This document shows, piece by piece, positions 1-8,187 of a DNA stretch of 41,288 nucleotides. Every line of letters begins with the position of its first letter. The first letter of the stretch is position 1. This stretch comes from an uncultured Bacteroidota bacterium (GTDB lineage: Bacteria > Bacteroidota > Bacteroidia > 2-12-FULL-35-15): the NCBI GenBank assembly GCA_903926385.1, contig CAIYIS010000046.1:1-41288 (forward strand), in the 5' to 3' direction. The notes under the pieces were generated by a model. That model did no database searches. It was not told the DNA's origin and was given only the letters and a program-made list of their open reading frames with translations. Both the position numbers and the translations under genes were made by a program.

Positions 1-2934
1 CATTGAAAAACATTGGCTCCCGCACCTAATCCTGTAATTGTCGGTGTGGGAGATGCAGGCGTTGTAATGGTTCCTATTCCGCTTATCAATGTCCAAAGTC
101 CGGTTCCTACAACAGGTGTATTTCCAGCCATAGTAGCGGTTGTTCCGCAAACAGTTTGATTAGCTCCGGCAACGGATGTTGTGGGGCCTCCAGTATTAGT
201 TATAATAACTTGAGAAGTGGAAGCTACACATGGTGCATTAGAAATGGTCCATTGAAAAACATTGGCTCCTGCTCCTAATCCTGTAACGGTGGATGTTGGA
301 GATGTTGGTGTTGTAATCGTTCCACTTCCGCTTACCAAGGTCCATAAACCTGTTCCTATTGTTGCCGTATTTCCTGCCAGTGTTGCTGATGTGGAACAAA
401 TGGATTGATTTGGTCCTGCATTCGCAACAGTTGGTGAAGCTACAGAAGTGATCGTAACTTGTGATGTACTTGGTGCGCACGGTAAATTATCTATCTCCCA
501 TTGATAAACATTGGATCCGGCACCTAAGCCTGTAATAGTTGTTGTTGGGGATGTAGGAGTTGTAATTGTACCTATTCCGCTTATCAATGTCCAAAGTCCG
601 GTTCCTACAACAGGTGTATTTCCAGCCATAGTAGCTGTAGTTCCGCACACAGTTTGATTTGTACCAGCCACTGAAGTTGTCGGGCCTCCTGTATTAGTTA
701 TGGTAACCTGAGAGGTAGAAGCCACGCATGGAGCATTCGAAATAGTCCATTGAAAAACATTGGCCCCCGCTCCTAATCCTGTAACAGTTGATGTTGGAGA
801 AGTTGGTGTTGTTATCGTTCCGCTTCCGCTTACCAAGGTCCATAAACCAGTTCCAAATGTTGCTGAGTTACCAGCTAGTGTTGCAGAGGTAGAACAAATG
901 GATTGATTTGGTCCAGCATTCGCAACGGTAGGTGAAGATAAAGATGTAATAGTAACTTGCGATGTACTTGGTGGGCAAGGTAAATTATCTATCTCCCATT
1001 GAAACACATTAGCTCCCGCTCCTAAACCTGTGATGGTCGTTGTTGGCGAGGCTGGAGTAGTAATGGTTCCTGTTCCGCTTATCAATGTCCAAAGACCTGT
1101 ACCTACAATAGGTGCATTTCCTGCCATAGTAGCTGTAGTTCCGCAAACAGTTTGATTCGTGCCAGCAACCGAAGTAGTCGGGCCTCCTGTATTCGTAATT
1201 GTAACCTGCGAGACTGAAGCAACACAAGGCGCATTAGAAATAGTCCATTGAAAAACATTGGCTCCTGCTCCTAATCCTGTAACGGTTGATGTTGGAGAAG
1301 CAGGTGTTGTAATTGTTCCGCTGCCGCTTAACAGGGTCCATAAACCGGTTCCTATAGTTGCCGTATTTCCTGCCAGTGTTGCTGATGTAGAACAAATGGA
1401 TTGATTTGGTCCTGCATTGGCAACGGTAGGTGAAGATACTGAAGTAATAGTAACTTGAGATGTACTTGGTGGGCAAGGTAAATTGATAATCGACCATTGA
1501 AACACATTGGATCCAGCACCTAATCCCGTAATTGTGGTTGTGGGAGAGGTAGGTGTTGTAATGGTTCCTGTTCCGCTTATCAATGTCCAAACTCCGGTTC
1601 CAATTGTTGGGGTGTTACCGGCCATTGTTGCGGTTGTACCGCAAACAGTTTGGTTAGTACCTGCAACAGATGTTGTCGGTCCGCCTGTGTTAGTAATGAT
1701 CACTTGAGAAGTAGTCGAAGCACATGGAGCATTCGAAATCGTCCATTGAAAAGTATTTGCACCTAATCCTAATCCTGTAACGGTGGATGAAGGAGAACTA
1801 GGCGTTGTAATAGTTCCTGTTCCTCCTACCAATGTCCATAACCCGGTTCCTAAAGTTGCATTATTCCCAGCGAGCGTTGCAGAGGTTGAGCAAATCGATT
1901 GACTTGCTCCTGCATTGGCAACAGTAGGCGAAGCAACTGAAGTAATTGTAACTTGAGAAGATGATGGGGCACAAGGTAAATTGCTAATTGTCCACTGAAA
2001 GACATTGGCTCCTGTACCCAACCCGGTAATGGTTGTTGTTGGCGATGTTGGAGAAGTAATAGTTCCTGTTCCGCTTATCAATGTCCAAAGGCCTGCACCT
2101 ACAATAGGCGCATTTCCTGCCATAGTAGCTGTAGTTCCGCAAACAGTTTGATTCGTACCAGCAACCGAAGTAGTCGGTCCTCCTGTATTGGTAATGGTAA
2201 CTTGAGAAGTGGATGCAACACATGGTGCATTCGAAATAGTCCATTGAAAAACATTGGCTCCAGCTCCTAATCCTGTAACAGTTGACGTTGGCGAAGTTGG
2301 AGATGTAATCGTTCCGCTTCCGCTTACTAAGGTCCATAATCCGGTTCCTACTGCAGCTGTATTTCCAGCCAACGTAGCAGAAGTAGTACAAACCGATTGA
2401 TTCGCTCCGGCATTAGCAACTGTAGGTGATGCAAGAGAAGTAATTGTTACTTGAGAAGAACTAGCAGGACAAGGTAAATTGCTAATTGTCCATTGAAAAA
2501 CATTGGCTCCGGCAGCTAAGCCTGTAATAGATGTTGTTGGGGATGTTGGTGTTGTTATGGTCCCTGTTCCGCTTACTAAAACCCAAAGTCCTGTCCCTAC
2601 AACTGGTGTATTCCCAGCCATTGTAGCTGATGTTCCACACACAGTTTGATTGGTACCGGCTACTGAAGTAGTTGGTCCACCTGTGTTTGTTATGGTCACC
2701 TGTGATGATGATGGAGCACATGGAGGAAGTGTTATCGTCCATTGAAAAACATTGGCTCCTGCTCCTAAGCTGGTAACAGTTGTATTGGCCATTGCAGAAT
2801 TTGTAATGGTACCTGTACCGCTAACTAATGTCCATGTACCAGTTCCAACTGTTGGCACATTCCCTGCAAGAGTAGCAGTGGTTGAACATACCGATTGATT
2901 CGCTCCGGCAACTGAAGGTGTAACTCCTGCATTT
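1..2934 (-). repeat. Twelve tandem 249-bp coding repeats in alternating A/B order
   Basis: The conserved FQW codons (plus-strand cattgaaaa or a close variant) begin at 1, 250, 499, 748, 997, 1246, 1495, 1744, 1993, 2242, 2491 and 2740, an unbroken 249-bp spacing. Two subtypes alternate. One carries SNAPC before the SSQVTI strand (at about 235, 730, 1228, 1724 and 2222). The other carries NLPC (at about 478, 976, 1478, 1970 and 2470). The real duplication unit is therefore probably 498 bp. The innermost unit near 2740 (TLPPC) is more divergent. The array continues past the left edge. Confidence 0.95.
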
Positions 2935-4742
2935 ACTGTTACAACAACAGCTTTTCGAAACATCCCTGGACAAATTCCTACATAATACGTAGTAGTAGCT
3001 ACCAAAACTGGGGTTGTGTAAGTAGTGCCGGTGCCCAATATAGAACCTCCTGTTGGAGCATTATACCAAGTAATTGTTCCAGGAATTGTTCCAACAATTG
3101 CAGCTGTTAATGTGGCTGAACTGCCTGAGCAAATTGATACGTTGGCTGTAGTTAAAGTATCTATTACCGGAACAATTTCGTTGGGTAAGCCTACAGCTCC
3201 TTTTGTTGCTCCATTAGGTGTAAATTCTGTCAATGCTGCTGAATTTGAAGTCCCGTTATTTCCTGGTGCAGCTGAAATGGTAGGTGCCCCGTTTGTGCGA
3301 GCTACGTATCCACCACCACCACCACCACCAGGACCTTCAGATTCATTTACACCACCACCTACAACCTGATTACCGCCAGCCCCGCCTTGTGCATTAATAA
3401 GAACACCTGAGATAAGACCAACTGAATTAAGAACAACGGTTCCACCACCACCTCCTCCACCAGCACCATCAATTCCTGTGTTTCCTCCTGGATTTCCATT
3501 TGATGTAAATGCTGCATTTGCACCCGTACCGGTTATCGTTCCATAACTTAGTACATAAATCATTCCTCCTCCTTGCCCACCGGTCCCTCCTGCATTATTA
3601 TCTTCGTCACCGGCACCTCCGCCACCACCTAAAAATAAACGCCCGGTTGAATAATCCAGAGGACGGCCACCTAAACCACCATTGTTTCTGCGGTAATCTC
3701 CATTCCAGGCATTGGTTCCACTTACCCAAGGGCCAAGCGTTGTTGCATTCTGATTAGTGGCTGCAAACGAATATCCTCCTTTTCCACCTCCCGGAGAAGT
3801 GTGAGCTGAAAAGCCTGCTGCCTCTAAGTTCCATGCCGAAACCCATCCTGCTCCTCCCGAAACATCCGGATTACCCAACCCATCCCAGCCAACAATATTT
3901 CCAGCGTTTGCTCCGCCTCCTCCTGCCGAATTATGACTGTCTCCTCCACCTCCGGCATTGGCTCCTGCTCCTCTGGCTTGGCCTCCTCCTATTACATTAT
4001 AATCGGTTTGATAACCTCCAATGCCTTCTCCTTTTTGCGCTCCTTCACTTATACTTGTAGCACTTACCTGGCCACCTCCATAATTCGTATTATTACCGGA
4101 TAAAGCCCCTCCTCTGAATCCAAGGCCAGTAGCATTAAAGCTAGTGTTCGCTGCCAGAATAGTATTCCCTAAAACTTCTACTGCAATAACACCCCCGATA
4201 TGTGCAGCTCCCCAGGCTGTACAAGCAATGCTTCCCGGGTTGGTTAATGTTAATGAACTCAAACGAGGCACTCTTACAATCTGAGTTCGCCCTGTGGCGG
4301 TGTAAGCATGCTGAAGTCCGCAATCTATAGTAATGGAGCTTGCATTCGGAACGGTGGCAACCTGGCAAAATTCGTAATTACCGCAGTTGTTATAAGCTAT
4401 TACCCCTCCCGAAGTATTATCATCAGGAAAGCCTAAGTATGTACCGCTTCCAACGGGCCATTCGACAGAAGTGCCGCTTAATGAAGCTCCCTGCATTTGA
4501 ATAATCATTATTAAATCTCCGGGAGCAAGTGAGGCCGTAAACCTTGCATTGGCATTTAATCCGCTTGCGGCAACTGTAATAGAAGTAGATCCGGCAGCAG
4601 CATCTGCGGTTAAAGTAGTATATTCATTCAATATTCTGTTGGCAGTTGTTACCGTTAAACTTCCGTCTTTTCCACGCTGAGCAAAGGAGAAAAGTGAAGC
4701 AACAGTAAACGCAATCAGAATAAAATATCTGGTAAATTTCAT
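1..4742 (-). CDS. Giant secreted repeat protein (adhesin-like), N-terminal part, runs off the left edge
   Basis: The reading frame starts at the ATG at 4742-4740 and stays open to position 1, so about 1580 codons are visible and both the C-terminus and the stop lie outside the window. Residues 1-21 (MKFTRYFILIAFTVASLFSFA) form a Sec signal peptide ending just before QRGKDG. Residues about 180-500 are extremely Gly/Asn-rich (runs such as GGGGGGG) with no recognisable catalytic motif. Residues about 525-592 match the Ig-like domain associated with CHU_C proteins (ICSGSSATLTA, TWYNAPTGG, TTYTTPV, TTYYVG). From about residue 600, twelve PKD/Ig-like repeats follow at an exact 83-residue period, each with NQ(S/T)VC, TGxWxLVSG(S/T)G, GANVFQWTI and PC...SSQVTI. 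Each repeat has two conserved Cys. Such proteins are usually surface adhesins exported by T9SS; that the missing C-terminus carries a sorting domain is inference. Confidence 0.93.
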   Translation of the reverse strand, partial: MKFTRYFILIAFTVASLFSFAQRGKDGSLTVTTANRILNEYTTLTADAAAGSTSITVAASGLNANARFTASLAPGDLIMIIQMQGASLSGTSVEWPVGSGTYLGFPDDNTSGGVIAYNNCGNYEFCQVATVPNASSITIDCGLQHAYTATGRTQIVRVPRLSSLTLTNPGSIACTAWGAAHIGGVIAVEVLGNTILAANTSFNATGLGFRGGALSGNNTNYGGGQVSATSISEGAQKGEGIGGYQTDYNVIGGGQARGAGANAGGGGDSHNSAGGGGANAGNIVGWDGLGNPDVSGGAGWVSAWNLEAAGFSAHTSPGGGKGGYSFAATNQNATTLGPWVSGTNAWNGDYRRNNGGLGGRPLDYSTGRLFLGGGGGAGDEDNNAGGTGGQGGGMIYVLSYGTITGTGANAAFTSNGNPGGNTGIDGAGGGGGGGTVVLNSVGLISGVLINAQGGAGGNQVVGGGVNESEGPGGGGGGGYVARTNGAPTISAAPGNNGTSNSAALTEFTPNGATKGAVGLPNEIVPVIDTLTTANVSICSGSSATLTAAIVGTIPGTITWYNAPTGGSILGTGTTYTTPVLVATTTYYVGICPGMFRKAVVVTVNAGVTPSVAGANQSVCSTTATLAGNVPTVGTGTWTLVSGTGTITNSAMANTTVTSLGAGANVFQWTITLPPCAPSSSQVTITNTGGPTTSVAGTNQTVCGTSATMAGNTPVVGTGLWVLVSGTGTITTPTSPTTSITGLAAGANVFQWTISNLPCPASSSQVTITSLASPTVANAGANQSVCTTSATLAGNTAAVGTGLWTLVSGSGTITSPTSPTSTVTGLGAGANVFQWTISNAPCVASTSQVTITNTGGPTTSVAGTNQTVCGTTATMAGNAPIVGAGLWTLISGTGTITSPTSPTTTITGLGTGANVFQWTISNLPCAPSSSQVTITSVASPTVANAGASQSICSTSATLAGNNATLGTGLWTLVGGTGTITTPSSPSSTVTGLGLGANTFQWTISNAPCASTTSQVIITNTGGPTTSVAGTNQTVCGTTATMAGNTPTIGTGVWTLISGTGTITTPTSPTTTITGLGAGSNVFQWSIINLPCPPSTSQVTITSVSSPTVANAGPNQSICSTSATLAGNTATIGTGLWTLLSGSGTITTPASPTSTVTGLGAGANVFQWTISNAPCVASVSQVTITNTGGPTTSVAGTNQTVCGTTATMAGNAPIVGTGLWTLISGTGTITTPASPTTTITGLGAGANVFQWEIDNLPCPPSTSQVTITSLSSPTVANAGPNQSICSTSATLAGNSATFGTGLWTLVSGSGTITTPTSPTSTVTGLGAGANVFQWTISNAPCVASTSQVTITNTGGPTTSVAGTNQTVCGTTATMAGNTPVVGTGLWTLISGIGTITTPTSPTTTITGLGAGSNVYQWEIDNLPCAPSTSQVTITSVASPTVANAGPNQSICSTSATLAGNTATIGTGLWTLVSGSGTITTPTSPTSTVTGLGAGANVFQWTISNAPCVASTSQVIITNTGGPTTSVAGANQTVCGTTATMAGNTPVVGTGLWTLISGIGTITTPASPTPTITGLGAGANVFQ

Positions 4743-4895
4743 TTTAAAATCTTCAAGTACTTAATAAAGCGTACCAAAATAGAACATTTTTTCGGACTGA
4801 AAAAATAAATAAATATTAAGTAGATTAATTGCCGGTATCATGGGGTGGAAATGAGGATGAATAATGTGTTTTGTAAATTAATCAACAGACATTCA

Positions 4896-6140
4896 TTATT
4901 CTTCTTTAAATGGATTTCTCGGAATCCAATCAGTAGGTTTAAGATAATCTATAAACGGCTTGATAATTCTGTTGGATAAAGGATTCCGGTGACGGATGTA
5001 ACACTTGAGTTCATGGGCCTTTGCGCCAACTGTACTTTTTATTTCCGAAGCGGTACGGCCAAGAAATAACTGCGCGGAATGATTACCGATGGCTTCTTTT
5101 ATATAATCATAAAGGATGTTCTGATATATCTCAAGTTCTTTATTCAACCCATAATCTAATCCGATGAAATGAGCTTCCACGTGTTCTTTCATAACAAATG
5201 ATGTTCGAAAACCTGCCATTTTACCGTTATAATAATAAGCAGTAAATACAAAGGACTCTTTTAAGGCGGATTGCAATTCAGCAAAATAAGTAGGAGTTAG
5301 AGTGGCCATTCGGAACTTTGCTTTGTGATGTACATTATTATAAAGCTGTTCTATTTCCGTATGGTTTGAAATAATGTCGGCTGCTGAGAATGTTTTACGC
5401 TCCAGCACCTGGCCTTTGCTGACAATGCTTTTAGCTCGTTTTCTGTATTTCTTACTCATGGCATTCAGATACTCATCAAATGTGTTCCATTCAATATCCA
5501 CAATCATATTGGGCTCTACAAAAAAATCGTGGTAATTATATTCTTCGAGTTCTTTTGAATACGGAAGCGAAGTGGAGTAAAAATCTTTTACCAGAACAGC
5601 GGCTATTTTTCCTCTTAGTTTTTCGGCACGAGAGATTCGATAGATTACATCAGCCAAAGCATCAAAAGCCTTCGTTTTGTTCAAATCGGGAATCATGGTA
5701 AAACCGTGCTCACCGCTGATGCAGGCATTTCCGCAAATAAGCAAGCGCATATTTATTTTATCCGCATTGCGCAAAATATGATTGGCGACATGTTTCTTTA
5801 TGTACCCTCCCACAAGGCAACTGAACTCATCTTGCTCTAGTGTCATGGAGTTGCCGAAACTTTCGGAAGAAAAATCGATAACCTGAAAGTAAGCTATGGC
5901 AACCGGTTTGTTTGCCTTATACAATATGGAATAATGAAATCGCATATTATCTGGATGTTCTTTTTCCAAAACATTCAGATAATTGAGTTCTAAAAATTCG
6001 CTTCCGTGTTTCACCACACTGTTCCAATGTTCGGTGTTTATCATCGATGCGGAATCGTAAACAGCAAACGAAAAATCGGATGGCTTTTTACGAATAGCTG
6101 ATTTCTTTTTATTCGGAATTTTATCGCAATGAATTAACAT
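4896..6140 (-). CDS. GNAT / FemAB-like acyltransferase (Acetyltransf_6 type)
   Basis: This is a 414-residue soluble protein with no signal peptide. Its layout fits the double-GNAT, FemAB-like proteins common in Bacteroidota. An N-terminal half (about 25-200) has a FLELNYLNVLE / YSILYKANKPVAIAYFQV strand pattern. A C-terminal half (about 210-370) starts at DIEWNTFDEYLNAMSKKYRKRAK, the basic helix typical of Acetyltransf_6, followed by YYYNGKMAGFRTSFV and HFIGLDYGLN. Members transfer acyl or aminoacyl groups; the substrate here cannot be told from sequence. It stands alone between the giant adhesin and the DUF885 gene, 77 bp downstream of the latter, and could be cotranscribed with it. The family call is fairly sure; the substrate is unknown. 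Confidence 0.72.
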   Translation of the reverse strand: MLIHCDKIPNKKKSAIRKKPSDFSFAVYDSASMINTEHWNSVVKHGSEFLELNYLNVLEKEHPDNMRFHYSILYKANKPVAIAYFQVIDFSSESFGNSMTLEQDEFSCLVGGYIKKHVANHILRNADKINMRLLICGNACISGEHGFTMIPDLNKTKAFDALADVIYRISRAEKLRGKIAAVLVKDFYSTSLPYSKELEEYNYHDFFVEPNMIVDIEWNTFDEYLNAMSKKYRKRAKSIVSKGQVLERKTFSAADIISNHTEIEQLYNNVHHKAKFRMATLTPTYFAELQSALKESFVFTAYYYNGKMAGFRTSFVMKEHVEAHFIGLDYGLNKELEIYQNILYDYIKEAIGNHSAQLFLGRTASEIKSTVGAKAHELKCYIRHRNPLSNRIIKPFIDYLKPTDWIPRNPFKEE

Positions 6141-6217
6141 GATACTAGTAAATTGTTGGTTGGCTTATACAAACACCACAGCCTGCGTTGGGCACACAGA
6201 CAGTGGTAAAATAAAAA

Positions 6218-7984
6218 CTATTTTTTGGTTTGATTCATTTCTACAAGCATTAGTTCCTTTATGTCTTTAACAGGAGCGCTGCCGTAGCTCAGAAACTTTT
6301 CATGGAACTTTTTTAGGTTAAATTTATCTCCCATTTGTTTTTTAAGTTCTTCCCGAAAATCATAAATCTCGGTGTATCCTGTAAAGTAACAACACAACTG
6401 CACCTGAGTAACGGATACTCTTCGCCATTTATTTTCGGCTTCTGTTTTTTGCTGAAAAGCTTCGTTCATCAATAAGTTCATGGCTTCTTCTTTACTCATA
6501 TTCTTGGTATGAACACTATAATCCAGAATGGTGTTACAAGTACTGCGCAAGTTCCATTTGTAATACATCAACCACATTTCATCTTCGTTGTTGCCATAAC
6601 CATTTTCGAGCATCATGCGCTCTGTGTATACTGCCCATCCTTCAATCATGGCATTATTACCAAACAATGATTTAATCAAACTAGGAGATTGATTGCTATA
6701 CACAAGCTGTGTGTAATGTCCCGGAATGGCTTCGTGAATATTCAGAATCTGAAGTATGTATTTGTTGTATTCTCTCAAATAACTTTCGGCTTTGTCTTTA
6801 TCCCAGGCAGCAAGGCTTCCCACATTGTAATAGGTGTTTCCGTTTTTATCATACGGCCCCGGAGCGGATATAGATGCACCCGCAACTCCTGCCATGTATG
6901 CTGGCTCTTTGCGCACCACTAGCGGTTTGGAAGGGTCGATAAAAATTAAATCTTTATCTTTAATAAATTGAATAAGCACCGGCAATTGCTGTTCAATTGC
7001 TGCTTGAAACTCATCAGGCTTACCATGCGTTTCCGAAATTTTGTCAATCACATTTCTTATTTCCACAAGTTTATCACCCGGCTTCGGGGTTTTGTTCATA
7101 TACTTTTCCCACAAACGGTCGGCAAGCTCAAACATTTTTTCGTGAAGTTCTTTTTTATGAGCCAATGCTTTCTCGTAAATCTGGTCTACAGTGTAGCCGC
7201 TTTGAATATCGAACTCAAACTTTTTTGCATACAATTCTTTTCCCAGTCTGAAACTTCTTGGCTTATCGTTTTTCAGTTTCTTAAGCCAGTCGGCAAAGTT
7301 CTTAATGGCTTTCACTGCATCAGCAGCACGTTCGTTGAGTTTGCTTATTTCATCTTTGGTTAGTTTCGATTTTTTAATGGCATCTGTCAGGTCTTTTTCG
7401 AATACCGAAACACCTCCCAGGTTTTGTTCGATAGCCAGCTGAGTATGCTCTAGTGTGGGGTCTTCTATATTTTTACGAGCAGCTTTGTAAAACTCCGGTA
7501 CATTTCTAAGCTTCTGACTGAAATTATGAAGTCTTACATCCAGCGAATCGTAAGTGCCGTTTAGTATTTCGGCAAAAGCACTGCATACATTGTATTCAGA
7601 AGGATTCCACTCCCACGACTTTTGTTCTTTTACTGCCCACACTGCCGACAACAACTGATTTTCTATCATTCGATAATCGGTTTTGTTATTATCCGAAAGG
7701 GCTGCTAAATCAAATGTTTTTAATGTATCCAAATTGGCACTTGCAAATCGAACTTCGGCATCGCGCTCGTTCTGATCGGGGATTACCAGTATGTCATCAT
7801 ACTTATGATACCCCTGACTGCTGGCCCATCCGGGATAAACTTTCCAAAGGTTTTCAATAAAACTATTTTTGAAAACTTCGAAACGCGGATTGGCATCGGC
7901 CACTGCTTTTGTTTCTTTTTTCTGTTCGCTGCCTCCGCATGAAGCCAAAGCAATACACAATACAGGAACTATAATTTTTTTCAT
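6218..7984 (-). CDS. DUF885 family lipoprotein, putative zinc-dependent hydrolase
   Basis: The product has 588 residues. The N-terminus MKKIIVPVLCIALASCGG gives a lipoprotein signal with lipobox LASC (Cys16), so it should be anchored in the envelope. The body matches the DUF885 family, which usually has about 550-600 residues. The hallmark HExxPGH motif is present as HEAIPGH at residues 417-423, followed by EGWAVYTERMMLENGYG, the usual downstream Glu-containing helix. The family is thought to be a gluzincin-like metallohydrolase or peptidase; the substrate is not known. A GGAGAG just before the ATG is an unusually good ribosome site for this phylum. A prolyl oligopeptidase lipoprotein with a similar signal lies at 14570, so two envelope peptidase-like lipoproteins are present, though not in one operon. 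Confidence 0.88.
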   Translation of the reverse strand: MKKIIVPVLCIALASCGGSEQKKETKAVADANPRFEVFKNSFIENLWKVYPGWASSQGYHKYDDILVIPDQNERDAEVRFASANLDTLKTFDLAALSDNNKTDYRMIENQLLSAVWAVKEQKSWEWNPSEYNVCSAFAEILNGTYDSLDVRLHNFSQKLRNVPEFYKAARKNIEDPTLEHTQLAIEQNLGGVSVFEKDLTDAIKKSKLTKDEISKLNERAADAVKAIKNFADWLKKLKNDKPRSFRLGKELYAKKFEFDIQSGYTVDQIYEKALAHKKELHEKMFELADRLWEKYMNKTPKPGDKLVEIRNVIDKISETHGKPDEFQAAIEQQLPVLIQFIKDKDLIFIDPSKPLVVRKEPAYMAGVAGASISAPGPYDKNGNTYYNVGSLAAWDKDKAESYLREYNKYILQILNIHEAIPGHYTQLVYSNQSPSLIKSLFGNNAMIEGWAVYTERMMLENGYGNNEDEMWLMYYKWNLRSTCNTILDYSVHTKNMSKEEAMNLLMNEAFQQKTEAENKWRRVSVTQVQLCCYFTGYTEIYDFREELKKQMGDKFNLKKFHEKFLSYGSAPVKDIKELMLVEMNQTKK

Positions 7985-8187
7985 CTCTCCAAAATTTTAA
8001 AATGGGTATAAAGGTAGGTAAAATTTCAAGTTTCAAGTTAAGGTTTCAAGTTTCGGGTTGGACCTTGCAGCGAAGCGCAGCAATCTCTAACTATCCCTTA
8101 TCCCAAACATCACACATCTCCCTCTCTATGCCTTGAGAGGACTCTTTGCCATGTAATAGTCGTTAATGACTTTTTAGGTCATGTTTT
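7985..8187. other. Intergenic stretch with short tttcaagt repeats
   Basis: It separates the DUF885 gene from the upstream discoidin protein on the same strand. At 8021-8058 the words tttcaagt and aagtttc recur several times in slightly imperfect copies. On the minus strand a TACCTTTA, one mismatch from the Bacteroidota -7 box TAnnTTTG, lies near 8010 and could serve the DUF885 gene. No small ORF is convincing. Confidence 0.4.

Noticed and set aside
238-2742. Minus-strand ORFs rich in Tyr, Arg and Cys (such as 1984-2391)
   Set aside because: They are out-of-frame shadows of the 249-bp repeats; the true frame is the continuous one starting at 4742.
3025-4060. Plus-strand ORFs over the glycine-rich part of the adhesin
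   Set aside because: Their Pro/His/Leu-rich composition is the complement of Gly-rich codons, and they lie inside a continuous minus-strand gene.
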